64,000 bases of DNA. Origin: Halichoerus grypus (Eukaryota; Chordata; Mammalia; Carnivora; Phocidae). How positions within the stretch are numbered: the first letter of the stretch is position 1; the number at the start of each line of letters is the position of its first letter. Shown one piece after another: positions 12,760 to 24,714 of this stretch. Below the pieces are notes generated by a model. That model was not told where the DNA came from. It saw only the letters and a list, made by a program, of their open reading frames with translations, and made no database searches. The stretch covers positions 148,979,935 through 149,043,934 of the forward strand of contig NC_135715.1 in NCBI RefSeq assembly GCF_964656455.1, given 5' to 3'. Made by a program: the position numbers and the translations under genes.

Positions 12760-14439
12760 AATACATGAGGTAAAATTTTAAAAACAAAGATGTGTGGAAT
12801 TAGGATGAGTTGTTTTGTCATTATTTGAGTATTTTTATAATTTTGGGTCATTAAAACTAAGTGTATACCCTACAGTCTTAATATCTTCTAATATGTACAA
12901 TTAGGTTTCTAAATAAGAGGAGAGGGACCAACCAGTCTTGTTATGCTCATGCATTTGTGACTCCTCTTTTTATACGTTAAAAATAATGAGAGGAAAGCAA
13001 GCAACAGATCCAACAGCAAGTGTGTGTTTTGGCAGAGAAATTACAGAACAAGGAGGCTTTTTCACCTGCAGGTCACTGGCTAGAGAGCAAAGCCAGCCTA
13101 CGAGAATTGTGCCTGATGGCAGTTTTAAGATATGAAAATACAAAATGAGATGGACACACATTACAAGGTGCAAGTCTCCTTGTTAAATATTAAAAATGGC
13201 AAAAATTATAAAGACTGTGTTTTCCTCCCAACCTGTTTATGAACTTTTCAAACCCACATTACTTAAAAGTATTTTTCTCACTTTCTCTTCTGCAGTTCTC
13301 ACCAACCAAGATTTTCTAGAGCTTCTTTCTTGAATTTTCTGTTGTGAGCATTCTGTACTGTTTACACATTTTTCAAGACAACAGATGCTAGGTTCCCTGC
13401 CCCACCCCACGGCTGACATGGTGACATGTGCCCTGCTTTGTACCCAAGAGTTGCTCCCCACCTGAGAATCTCTAGTCCAAAGTAATTCACATTGTTACTT
13501 TTTCTATTACTTTTTGTTTCTATAGATAGAATGTTAATATTTTACTAATGTAACAGTATGGTTTATTTCAAAAGTTGTAAATAAATCTTTAAGAATATTA
13601 AAGATTACAGAATTAAGTGGTAAGTAACACACTGGGAATAGCAAATATACCTTTGTGGAGGATTACCTGTAAAATAGTAAATTTGAATGGTCACATTTAT
13701 CCAAAGATGTGCTTGCTTTTATTTTCAAGATGTAATTACTACTTCTGTCTTCCATTTATTTATCATAATAAATGTTTGTTTATGTGTTAAAATTAGACAA
13801 TTCACAAAATACCGACTTTTTAAAATTCTGTGTGTGACTATAAATATATATGACACTAATAAAATGGGGGGAATTCAAGAATATTGATAAATTTGCAACT
13901 GTAAATTCTTATACATATTAAAATTATTATTGCTCTAAAAATTCACCCTAAAATGTTATTCTGGTCTTTTGCTGCCCTTGGCCCTTCTAGGAAATGTATC
14001 TGTGTTGTTAGAGGAGTCAACATCTATATAGGTTGGTGGAACATGACTCAAAATACCTGTCTTTTAAGACTTTGAAAACGAATCCAGAGCTGAGCAAAGA
14101 AACAAATATTCATCACAAATCTGAGGGTACTGAGAGCTCTTATTGTCCCTTTTGCTTTGCAACAAGCAGAGGCTAATTAATAGCAATTATTGGCATACTT
14201 GAAGACACAGAATAAGGGCTTTATGTGGTGTGGATTGTGGTCTTTTTCTCTGGATAATTTGCTCAAAAGAAAAGATCACCCTTAGTTAGTCTGATACCAC
14301 TCCATTTGATGTCTAGTCCAAGGGGGAAAAGGAAATTATTCCATTAGTGGGATGGAAGCCAGAAATATGAAAAGAGCTAGGTCAGTGTTGCAAGATTTCC
14401 AGTAGGAAAAGATCTTCTAGATTAGAAATATGGGGTTTG

Positions 14440-14714
14440 ATTCAACAGTCTTGCAGGAGGGGAAGAATGAAGGGGGGGGAAATCAGAGGGGGAGACGAAC
14501 CATGAGAGACGATGGACTCTGAAAAACAAACTGAGGGTTCTAGAGGGGAGGGGGGTGGGAGGATGGGTTAGCCTGGTGATGGGTATTAAAGAGGGCATGT
14601 TCTGCATGGAGCACTGGATGTTATATGCAAACAATGAATCATGGAACATTACATCAAAAACTAATGATGTAATGTATGGTGATTAACATAATAAAATAAA
14701 ATTTAAAAAAAAAA
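14440..14714 (+). mobile_element. L1 3' end (carnivore subfamily), sense, 5'-truncated
   Basis: The sequence runs from a G-rich 3' UTR (GGGGGAGACGAACCATGAGAG) through GGTTAGCCTGGTGATGGGTA, GCATGGAGCACTGGATGTTA and CATCAAAAACTAATGATGTAATG to AATAAAATAAAATTT and a poly(A) run. This is the terminal ~270 bases of a carnivore L1. It is low in divergence and of the same subfamily as the antisense copy at 46147. Confidence 0.92.
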
Positions 14715-15539
14715 TACGGTGTTTGCTAGTTATAGGTACAAATGCCCGAGTGCTCTTGGCCTTTCTCTCTTTGCCCTCAGTAGCTGCACATGCCACTGGA
14801 CTCCAGCTTCCCAGCCCAGACCTGCTCACTTTTTCTGGTAGATAGAGTCAAAAAGGTCTAACTGAAATTGGGCAAGAGAACGTACCTATGAAAAGGGTGG
14901 GAAAGTCCAAAACGTAAAAGTCAGGGCACTAGTGATAAAGATATCAGTAATGTTAGTCACTGATCCACCATTGTGTTGAAATCCACATTGAGCCCTGAGA
15001 TACTGAAATTTATTTTTCCTTTCTGCATCCTACCTGTGCTACCTTGTAAGAAAATCTCTAAAAAAGACTTACTGGGTGTGAATGTGTTAGTACAACAAAC
15101 ATAATGTGTGAGAGTTTATATATGTGTATATTTTCCCCTTTGGTTACTAAATTGTGGACAAATTTTTACACTATGGTAATTTAAAAATATTTCTACAATA
15201 GTAAATTATAATTGAATATTCACGTTAATTACAAGAAAGGGATATGATAAGAAGAGGAAATAATTGTTTGATGTAGTTTCTAAGACTGGACCAATTTCAA
15301 AGACAAGTCTTGTTTCAGTAATTTACCAAGACACTGTTGCCTCTTTTTTTCTTTTCTGTTTTACTTGCCTGGAAAAATCCTAACTCCTGTTGATGACTTT
15401 GTATTTCTTCTACACTTAACTAGGTAACATGGCTGGAACGTTTAAACACACACACTAATACCCATGAACTCATATGACCGTGTTGACTAGCTTTACTTTA
15501 CATTTAGATTGCAGTCCTCATCAGGTCATTAAGATTATC

Positions 15540-16760
15540 CAGAATATCAACTGCCTTGCCTCTTCCATTTGCTCTTGTATTCAAGATGACTATTTTCAGT
15601 TTTCTGTCTCCCCTCCCCTTTTCCCTCCTCCTCTCCTCTCCTTTTCTCTTCTCTAATCCTTACATCCCTTCATTTTCCTCACTCAGAGCTAATGACCTAC
15701 TTCTTATTTAAGAGATAAAATACATGGAGGAGAAATTCCATATTCCCTCATCACTAAGTCTACTGAACTACTAAGTATTTTTAAGTGTTCCAATGACTCA
15801 GCCTTCCCTTCTGTTAACAAGGAGCAAACTGCCTCTTTTTAATCTAAGGATAATCACTTCCCTTGTGGATTTGATCATACCTCTTCATGCTTGTTCAGGG
15901 AATTTGTTCCTGCATTTATCCTCTCTCTTTTCTGTATCACCAGTTTTTTTCCTGTTAATCTTCCCATCTGTACAAATGCACGTGCAATAGTACCCACAAA
16001 ATGGCTCTTCCTTGAGTCTGTGTCACCTTTCAGTCCTGCCCTATTGCTTGCTTCCATTTGTAGAAAAATTCTTGAGTATCTCTACTTCCTGTCTCTACTA
16101 CCTTACTTATTTTCTCATGAACCAACATCAGTCAAGCTGTCTTAGCCCCTTTACCCCTGAAACTACATTGCAAGAGTCACCGATAGTCTCCATGTTGTGA
16201 AACTAATAGGCATTTCTCAGGCTTTCCCTTTTAGACATTTCAGTATCGTTTAATCTTCTCTTAATGAAAACGTTCTTCATTTGGATGCCCAAACTGCACA
16301 CTTTTCTTCATTTTCATTTGACTTCAGTGGCTGTTCCTTAACTATCTCATAGTTGATCTTCTTATTCTGTATAATTTATAAAATTGGGCGTGTCTTTGGA
16401 CTCAGTAATCATTTCTCTGTTTACACCCACTTCCTGTCTGACCTCATCGTCTGTAAACTGGCTACTTCACAAATTATATCTCTGTTCTTACCCTACCTGC
16501 CAGTCCCAGATTCCTATATCCAGCCATTCACTCAGTATCTCTTCTTAGATGTCTAATAGGTATCTCAGAACTAGCATAACTAAAAAAGAAGTCTTTTGGC
16601 ATTCCCCAAGTGTCCCCGTCTCAATAAATGTCACTGTGATTTACTCAGTTAAAAAAAAAGTAGCCATTGTCCTTGAGTTCTCATTTTTACTCTCAAAATC
16701 CATCCATCAATTAGACTGCTCAGCTCTCCCTTTGAAATATAAATCTAATACTGCAAAGAG
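15540..16760 (+). repeat. ancient LINE fragment, sense, family uncertain
   Basis: A pyrimidine-rich stretch carries phrases known from an old mammalian LINE, notably TAGATGTCTAATAGGTATCTCAGAACTAGC, CCCCGTCTCAATAAATGTCAC and CATCCATCAATTAGACTGCT. Several short open frames cross it (for example 15793-15990 and 15891-16145), but none is long or shows a recognisable domain, so they are treated as chance. L2 or an old L1M family are both possible. Confidence 0.5.
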
Positions 16761-17314
16761 TCTAAGGACATGACACAGTGAAAAAAGTGGGCAATCACCA
16801 TTTGCCCAGCTGACTAGTGGAGATAGGAAAAAAATGAGGATATGCGAAACGGCTGACATCAGTCATTTCAGTAACGTAGGAGGCAAGATTTTCTCCTTAG
16901 GATATGACTTGACAAGAGTAGAAAATATTTGAACAGCTGCTGTGAGGTATCAAAGAACAAGAAGTAAAAGGAACACAGTAGCCAGGAGGGCCCATCTAGA
17001 TGTCTCACTTGTGTGGAAAGTGTGGTTTTTCCAATCTCAAATGAGCTTCTGCTTTCTCTTGGACTCAAGGGCAGGGCTCTGACATCACCCCATAAATGCG
17101 CCACAAGATTCCATGTGCTAAATAGAGAAGAATGGCAAGAGATTGCACCAAGGTTTATATATTGATTGTGGGTACAAAGTATTGAAATCATCGTACTCTT
17201 TAGGGCTGTTCAGAGCCACTGTCATTCCTGTTTTATTCCCTCTGATGCCATTCCTTATCCCTTTGCTGCTCTTCACCACAGTCAGTTGTTTAATGAAGTT
17301 ATTTTTTGTTTGTA

Positions 17315-18490
17315 TTGTTAAAATTTTAATTCCAGTAGAGTTAACATCCAGTGTTATATTAGTTTCAGGTGTACAGTCTAGTGATTCATCAATTCTAGGG
17401 ATTACTCAGTGCTCATCATGATGAGTGTACTCTTAATCCCCTTCACCTATTTTACCTGTCCCCCTGCCCTCCTCCCCAGTATTTGTTCTTTTAAAATTGC
17501 TATTGTTTTGTATATGAGCATTGTTTGATTTAGGGGTTATCTGGCTCACCTTATTTGTTGCAGTCAGCGTGGTCTCTAAAATCCATCCATGTTGTTGTGT
17601 GCATATTTAATCATCATTTTCAATTGATCATTCCGCATAGTGCCCCATGATGTACATCTACCACATTTTGCCTATCTCTTCCGCTGGTGATAGACAAGAT
17701 TACCTGCAACTCCTTGCCACCACAAACAATAATGGGATTTCTCCCAGAAGTACTTCGTAGATCTCTGAGAATTCCTTTGGGATGAATACTCAGGAATGGA
17801 GTTTCTGAGTTATGGGGTATATGAACATTCGATTTGTTAATAAGCATTATTTTTTTTCAAATGAGTCACGCTATTTATATATTGTCACCAGTAGTATATG
17901 AAGAGTAACCATGTTTTCCTCAACTCTGTTTGCACATTAGAATTACCTGAAGAGTTCTTAAAAAATATTAAAGCCAGGACCCTTTATTCTGATTTAAAGG
18001 ACTGAGTGAATCTTTGACATTTGATAGTTTTTAATTTCTTCCAGGTGATTCCAATGAGTATGTAAATGTGAGAACCATTGTTACAACCTCACATCATCAC
18101 CAATATTTGGCATTATACAATTTTCTGACTTTTTCAGTCAAATTAGTATAAAGTAATACGGTTTAAATTTGTGTTTTGGTGATTCGTAATATGTTTGAGC
18201 ATTTGTTTATATGCTTATTAGCCTTTTGGACTGTCTGTTTTATAAATTGGCAGTTATTGTTTGTCCCTTTTCCTTCGGGGTTACTGACTTTTCTTACTGC
18301 TTACTTTTCTTACTGCTCTTTAGGAAAATCTTTGTATGTTTTAGATATTACTTCTTTATCAGATTTAGAGAGAGAAACTATTTTTTTCTTAGATTTGTCA
18401 TTTGTCTATTATCTTTTCCATGGTGACCTTTTCTGAAATGAAATTGTTAATTTTAATGTAATAAAATTGATTTTTATTTTTGCATATTTT
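17315..18490 (-). mobile_element. old L1 (L1M-type), antisense, interrupted by a hAT element
   Basis: The left part begins with the reversed L1 3' end (AATTCCAGTAGAGTTAACAT...TTTCAGGTGTACAGTCTAGTGATTCATCA). It then follows the reversed ORF2 3' region: ATCCATCCATGTTGTTGTG, ATGGGATTTCTCCC, then after the insertion CTCACATCATCACCAATATTTGGC and AGCATTTGTTTATATGCTTATTAGCC. A DNA transposon at 17909-18080 splits the element between 'cagtagtatatgaagag' and 'ttacaacctcacatc', which are contiguous in L1. The copy is dead and heavily mutated. Confidence 0.75.
17909..18080 (-). mobile_element. MER5-type hAT (Charlie) DNA transposon remnant nested in L1
   Basis: The element has imperfect inverted ends (…TTTTCCTCAACT at the left, GTGAGAACCATTG at the right). 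Internal phrases are typical of MER5A: GCACATTAGAATTACCTGAAG, AAAGCCAGGACC, ATTCTGATTTAAAGGACTG and TCTTCCAGGTGATTCCAATG. It is non-autonomous and ancient, and sits inside the older L1. Confidence 0.7.
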
Positions 18491-18942
18491 TCAAAAAATT
18501 CTTCCTTTGGTCTAAGTTGAAATAATATTCTTATATTATTTCTTATATTTTCTTATATTTTATAGCCTTTGTTTCTTACTCATAAAGGTATTAATTAATT
18601 TGGATCCCAAAGCCAAGTGTAAAATGGGGTAGATTTGTATTTTTCCATCTTACTGCATATTTTCTATTTAGTGTGCTTTGTTTTTTAATTTTTTTCATTT
18701 CCTACTGTCAGTTAGATAAGTTTTTTTGACTGATATAAAGTGTATATATTGTAGTTAATAGGGTAGTCGCCCTTAAGACAGATTTCCATTCTTATGTTCC
18801 CACATTAATTCCTTAAATTTCAACATCTGTAACTTCTCACAGTAAGTCAGTACTAAACTACATTTCGTGTCTCTGGTTTTTTTCTCTGTGCTCCATTATG
18901 TGGCAAATGTTTATTTAGATTTTCAGTTCTGGATTGTTACGG

Positions 18943-18943
<1 letters not shown>

Positions 18944-18984
<41 letters not shown>
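18944..18984 (+). repeat. (TG)n microsatellite, about 20 units
   Basis: An uninterrupted TG dinucleotide run of 41 bases. It is long enough to be length-variable between individuals. Confidence 0.98.
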
Positions 18985-18985
<1 letters not shown>

Positions 18986-19212
18986 TTTCTTTATACTTAT
19001 ATATCCATGTATCTTTCTGTGCATCTATTTTTTTTTCCGTTTTTAGTCCTGTATTAGCTATTACTGTTTTTCTGATAAAATACCTTAGTAAAGTTTATGG
19101 TACCGCTATAGTGCTTCTATCTTTTACAAAGGAAGCTGGATTTGTTTCTCTTATTTTAATGCTACCTAGATTATCTTCAGTATTTTTTTTTTCCTTTTCA
19201 GTATAAAAAAAG

Positions 19213-19338
19213 TAAAAGTACTTTACTTTTTCAGTGGTAAAATTCTGAGGCCTTGCATATCAACATGAGGCTTGGACTTACAAACCTGAGATAAAGAGTC
19301 GCATGCTTTACCAGCCAAGTGGCCCAGGCTTGGTGTGT
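19213..19338 (-). mobile_element. old carnivore tRNA-Lys SINE, antisense
   Basis: Reversed, the sequence reads GGGCCACTTGGCTGGTAAAGCATGCGACTCTTTATCTCAGG followed by TAAGTCCAAGCCTCATGTTG. This is the tRNA-like head of an older Can-SINE type, similar in form to the copy at 39566. A-rich sequence (T-rich on +) marks its 3' side at 19200-19230. Confidence 0.75.
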
Positions 19339-19919
19339 CTTTATTACTCCCTCACATTATACTATAGTTACTTCATACAACATTCATGGTTCAAAGTTCT
19401 TTTCTTTGAGAATATCTTGAGAATATTGCTTGCTTGTTTCTTTGCATACTGTGTTACTATTGTGAATTTTATTGTTAATTTGGTTCTTGTTGCTATTTAG
19501 GCCATCTTTTTCTGCCTGGAAGTGTTGTATATTTTCATATTGCATTTAATGCTCTTAATTTTAAAATGCCTGGATCTGAAACTTTCATTTTGACATTTTT
19601 CATAATTTATTTTAGTTCTGTGAAAATTCTCTTCATGATTTTTTTTTAAAAACTCTCTTTCAATTTTTTCTCTCTTTATGGTATTCCCATAGATTTTGGT
19701 ACTTTTATTTCTATCCTTTATTGTCTTGGCATTTCTTTGATATATTTTTTTTTCTGTAGCCACCTAGGAGAGTCTCCCCATTTGACCTTCAAACTCAGTA
19801 ATTCATCTATGAGTTACACCATTCTGTAATTTAGTCCCATTTATTGTGGCTTTTTACAGTTTTAGCCATTATATTGTTGTGCCATTACCCATTGATCTAT
19901 CATAGCCGCTAACTTCAAA

Positions 19920-20570
19920 AATGAACGGGTAAGCCCAGCGCACTGCCGAGGCTAACTGTTCCATCCCAGGGAATCCCAAGGGGTCTGGACAAATTAAACA
20001 CGTAACATAAACAAATTAAACACAAATCCCGGCTGGGTTTGCCAACACTGTTGCTGAACAAACTTGGGTAAACTCATCATAAGAGAAGCCAATAACTCAA
20101 GAAATGAGGGTTTGGAAAAGAGAAAGGGAGAAATTTATTTCAGAAGGCAGTAGCCGGGGGAGGTGGCTGGCTCAAGACTTAACAACCGACCTCCCCGCCT
20201 GCAAGATGGACACCTAGTGTTTTACAGAGAGAGGCTCATACAGGAGGCGTACATACAAGAGAGCATGCAAGGAGCAAGTGATCATGGGTGGGGTTGGTAT
20301 GTGTTCCACCCATGATCATAGGCAGGGAAGGGGATGCGTGGGGTGTTGTGGTCTAGGCATTCCATTGCTATCGGGCCTTTTCTGGTTTCTTGGTTAGAAT
20401 GTTCCATTCTTGGCAAAACACCTTTGTCAATGCCTTGAGAAAGTGCAAGAAGAAATAAGCACAGTGGGTTTTAGAGTATGAGTTAAGTGGTCTTGTCGAT
20501 TTCTGGTTTTAACTGTTGGGATCTATAGTTGAGTAAGAAGGCTTGAGGACGATACTAGTATTTTCCTTTT
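19920..20570 (-). mobile_element. probable solo LTR of an endogenous retrovirus, antisense
   Basis: The GC content is higher than in the flanks. Read on the minus strand there is a TATA-like TGTAAAAC (20219-20226) followed about 80 bases on by AATAAA (20134-20139) and a pyrimidine-rich U5-like tail (CTCCCTTTCTCTTTTCC). Possible ends are TGAAC at the minus-strand start and GTTCA at its end. No clear target duplication was found and I cannot name the family. No retroviral coding region lies beside it. Confidence 0.5.
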
Positions 20571-21139
20571 GGTTCACCTATTAATGATTTCTTATTCTTT
20601 TCTCATTTACATATATTTCTTCCTTTGTCCTTAACTAAATACTATCTTCATTCCCTTCTGTTCTTCAAATTTTGCTACTTTGAAAAGCTTAACCTAAAGA
20701 ATATTGCCTATTCTTTATTGGAGTAAATGTTTTCTTCATTTTTGGCATTGGAACAGTTACTGTGTTTACTTGACTTTAGTGGAACTTTTGTCTGAAAATA
20801 TGCATGGCTTTATCAAATTGTTCATTAACTTATATTGTTTCAACACATATATTGTTTCAATAGATCTCTTCTGTCCAACAAAAGAAATTATTTCTGTCAG
20901 AAAATGATCATGGCCTTTATCATAATTGTGTGCAATATGTGTGACAAGATAAGAGTATAGTTTTGTTAATCAATTACTGAACAACTTTAGAAAGTTTCCT
21001 AATTCTGAAGATATCTTCAAATTAAGATATTTTAATTGTTATACTATTGAACAGATTTTGGGAGCTAAGATATATGTTTCTATTACAATAAGATGCATAT
21101 TGTTTTAGAAAACTTAATTTGTTAATTTGCTTTGTAATT

Positions 21140-21200
21140 CAGCAGTTATTTACTATGGATAGGAACTAGATGCTAGGGATGCAAGGATAACAATTTTTAA
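21140..21200 (-). repeat. short MIR/L2-like relic
   Basis: AGCAGTTATTTACTATGGATAGG...AGATGCTAGGGATGCAAGGATAACA resembles the reversed L2/MIR3 3' phrase. It is short and weak. Confidence 0.35.
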
Positions 21201-21339
21201 AACCCAGATTCACTTACTTTTCTAGGACATTCTTGTAATTCATTTTATGCTGAAATGAAAGCATTCATTAGTGCAAGAGAATGAAAGGTCTAGCTCCATT
21301 TGAGTAGATATATTGAAAGGAAAAATTTTCAAATTAGTT

Positions 21340-22150
21340 CAATTAGTTCAGTGAACTAGGTTGGGGTTAGTTGCCAGAAATCTTTCTAATGTGATCAAAT
21401 GGAGCGTCAAATAAAAAGCAAATCTGGATTTATGTAAGGAGACCTTATTTGAAAAGATTACTGTAATAAGAGGAGGGAGGGAGATTGTAATAGGGAGAAT
21501 TTGCCAACCATACATCTGTAGGCATCTCAAAGGCTAGGCAGAAAAGGACTTTTCTTTTATAAGGAAGAGTAAACAAGGCTAGAGAGAATGGGATGTGGGA
21601 AGGCAGGATGAGTGAGAGTGGTGTGATTAGGGGCAGCAGACCAGAGAATGTTTTTCCCTGGGGTCAGCTCATTTTTAGGAAAGCTTGAGAGAAGGGTTGA
21701 GTCTGTTAAACTCAGGGTAGGTCAAAGTTGAGGATCTTGGAGGAAAGAGAGAAGTTTAGCTCAAGATCTGGTCTAGTCAAGTAGCAGGTATTTTGTCCAG
21801 ATTGGTCAGTGGCACAAATAGTTCAGCTAATCATTTATGAAGCCAAGAATGGGAATTTGGAGGGTCTTTATCTGGCCGTGTCTTGAGTAAACATGGGGAG
21901 TGCCTTGAATCTTATCTAAATCATATGGGGAAGGGTGGTTCTTTGCAGTGAGCCATTTCCAAAACACAGAGGGGTGGGGGAATTTCCTTTACCTTTGTTA
22001 TTTTCTAGGATCACAGGGCTAGAGTAAAGTTCAACATTGTCAGGATGGTGATAAAGATAAAGAGACTTCTGAGGATAAGTGTTTTGGCAGCTATATGTGA
22101 AAAGACTGGTAAAAACCCACAGGAAGGACAGAGAATTTAAGAATATCGTA
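21340..22150. other. unassigned purine-rich stretch, possibly LTR-derived
   Basis: The composition is G/A-rich and less AT-rich than its surroundings, with phrases such as GGAGACCTTATTTGAAAAGAT that recall endogenous retroviral LTRs. No boundaries or promoter signals were found, so it is recorded only as unexplained sequence. Confidence 0.25.
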
Positions 22151-22668
22151 GTCCAACTAAAGTTAAAAATAGGATATGTATGATTATAGTGACGGAGGCA
22201 GAATGTTATTTTTAGCTGTGGCCAAGCAGTATTGTGTGTGGGTAGTGGTACTATCCAGCACTGGCTCTAACAGTAAGGAAAGCATGATTTCCCAGTGTAA
22301 ATATTTGGAAGCTCTGTTTTCAAGGATTAGACTTCCTGTCCATCAGTTCTCCCCCAATGAAACCACTAACATTGCGAGGTGCTCTATACCAAGTGCAAAG
22401 ATAGGAGATTTCTTTTGAGGGCTGCTTTAAAAAACAGGTAAAAGAAATAATCTTTCTCTGACTTAAAACCCCCTTAAAACAAAACTCTGTAAAATGATGA
22501 AAATGGTAAGTCTATGCACATTTATAATTACTGTTTGTTAGAATTTAATGTAAAGATAAAAATTGTGCTTACTGTAAAAATACCGATCTAAAAACAGCTG
22601 ACATTAAAGCAAAAGACGTAAATGAAAAAATCCTTTCGGGTTCTTAAAAAAAATTCTACTGGGGTAAA

Positions 22669-23028
22669 TGTAAAGATCGAATTGGCTTTATTCAGCAATT
22701 CATGAATTAGGCAGCATCTCATCTAGCAAATAGAAGGGAGCGCTGAGGAGCTGCACAAAATAGAAGGATTTTATAGACAGCAGTGGGGCAGGACAAGGTT
22801 ATTAGCAGAAGAAAAAATTGTTTCTGGCAAGGTCACCTTCCCTGGGGGGGGGAAGGGCAGGGGGGTCTTATCATGCAGATTACCTCACTAATGCTGATCA
22901 GGAAATTCCAGACTGATTGGTTTAAAATTCCACTCCTGGGACAGGCTGAAATTGTAATTAGTTTAGGTATTAAGTCTTGGTGGGGCTTAGCAAAAGTGAC
23001 TCCATTTGGGGCCTGTTTCTTTTCAACA
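22669..23028 (-). mobile_element. solo LTR of an endogenous retrovirus, antisense to GULP1
   Basis: On the minus strand the element starts TGTTGAAAAGAAACAGG and ends ATCTTTACA, giving the TG...CA ends expected of an LTR, about 360 bases long. In the same orientation it has a TATA box TATAAAA (22769-22775) and, 77 bases later, an AATAAA polyadenylation signal (22687-22692). This is the usual U3-R arrangement. No gag, pol or env sequence is adjacent, so it is a solo LTR. I could not find a matching target duplication and cannot name the family. Confidence 0.65.
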
Positions 23029-23412
23029 AAGTGAAATATTGTAATAAAACGCAGAAAATTTGGAAACTGAAATAAAAATATTTTGTATTGTTGCTCTGTT
23101 TGTAGAGATCAACTGAATCTTAAAACAGTATATATTTTACAGATTCAAGTCTTAAACTCCATAAAGTGTTGAGTCTTAGACTCTGATAGCATTAATTGAG
23201 CAGTCAAGCTGTTTTATTCTAGTCTTTCAAAGGAATTCGGATAGTTTTGCCAAAGATAATGTTACCTCAGTAATTGGATCCCCAAGTTCCCTCTCACAGT
23301 TAGGATATGGATATCAAAGTATTTGGTGAAATGACCAAAACAGCAGGTCAAAAAGGACAGAGTTCTTATGTGTACAATCAAAATAAAAAGGAAAGAGAGT
23401 ATATTGTTACGA

Positions 23413-23436
23413 TAAAAAAAAAAAAAAAAAAAAAAG
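23413..23436 (+). repeat. poly(A) run
   Basis: About 22 consecutive A bases with no recognisable SINE or LINE body upstream. Confidence 0.9.
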
Positions 23437-24336
23437 GAGAAAAAATTGAGTAGGACTTCCACAATTTACTTCAAAATCTAGTATTCAAAGGGGAACTAAA
23501 CCCAGGACACTTTTTGTTTACATATAGGAGAGTCATATGTATTGTAAATAATGTTTGTTTCAATATGCAGAGTTTTATTTGTCTGTTAAATATTTCTCCT
23601 AGTCTAATTTATTTACTGTGTGATTATCTCATTTTAGAGTGAGGTAGCTGAGCTCCCATTAAGGACAGAAGATAATGAAGAAAACCCAGTGAGAGAAATA
23701 GTTAATTGATCAGTGAAGGAAGTTTTAATGAAAATTCTCAGTATCTAATTATTGAAACAGACTGCTAGAAGCCTGCCAAAGTACAGCTCAGAATTGTTCA
23801 GGCACTTACGTTGGGATACTCATCATGCCCATGCAAAAGAGGGTGCTTAGGCAATTTGGGAATTCCAGTACACTCCTTCCTTGGAGCTTTCGTTCTTTTG
23901 GTCCTAAGAGCACTCAGGGCTGCCCTCATTCCAGAGGTGCTGAGTGGTGGTGTCACCTCCAAATGCAGAAGGGTATCTCTGCGTACCCAGTCCCTGTATG
24001 GAATTTTGTGATATCACAACATTGCCGTAATTATTGCCCAGATACTTATTGCACAATACTTAAAGGGTTTATAGCTGTGGAAATGACTTTTGAATATACC
24101 TCACCCAGATTCTCTTAAAGCAGAAAGTATTATTATCAGAATAAAGTCGTTAAAATTTGGTAGCTTTCATTATCAGGAAGGATGGGCTTTGTATGTCCAT
24201 TTTTCTTTTTGATTCATTGTAGTCTTTATTTTGACTTCACTTTTGGCATTAGAGGAAATTCAAATTTTATTTTATTCCCCAAACCTGTATTCTGGATCTT
24301 GTATATTAAGGTTTTCTTGCATATAAGCCATTCTAA

Positions 24337-24520
24337 AGAGCTGGCCACATTACCAGGTGCCTTAAGCATTCCCCAGCTCCCAATCAAGGATGTTCAGGAG
24401 AGCCTAGATGAGAGCCTCAGTGAGGGCCAGTGGATGCTCTCTGAGGCTATTAGCAGTGTGGCAAGGAGCCCTATGCCCACAATCAACATGTACTGCCCAT
24501 GTTGTGCCCTTCTGCCCAAA
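24337..24520 (+). pseudogene. possible coding-like fragment in an open frame
   Basis: An open frame runs from 24182 to 24586 (134 codons). Its first third is hydrophobic noise. From about 24337 the residues become protein-like and acidic (KELATLPGALSIPQLP, then DVQESLDESLSEGQWMLSEA). The base composition changes here to GC-rich with codon-like periodicity. This could be a fragment of a processed pseudogene or a decayed exon. I do not recognise the parent, there is no poly(A) tail or target duplication, and from about 24480 the sequence looks like old L2. It could equally be chance. Confidence 0.25.
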
Positions 24521-24714
24521 ACCTTCTTCCATGTCTCACCTTTGACCTTTGCTCATTTGGGAGATGACTATTCACCTCCACTCTGAAACTTTCACCTTGA
24601 ACGAGACAGTCGTTTGTGCTTCATCCTCTGATTCTCAGTGGCATCCATCTCTTTAATAGGGCTTGTTCCTATCTGCAGAGCCCCATACCCATTCTCGCCC
24701 ATCTCTCAAAGATA

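Larger units (their letters stand above)
18490..19900 (-). repeat. T-rich stretch, probable continuation of old antisense L1
   Basis: The stretch is long, T-rich on the + strand, with many short hydrophobic frames caused by poly-T codons. Phrases around 19480-19860 (TTCTGCCTGGAAGTGTTG, ATTCATCTATGAGTTACACC) look L1-like, but a firm alignment cannot be made by eye. It contains a (TG)n microsatellite and an old SINE. Confidence 0.35.
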
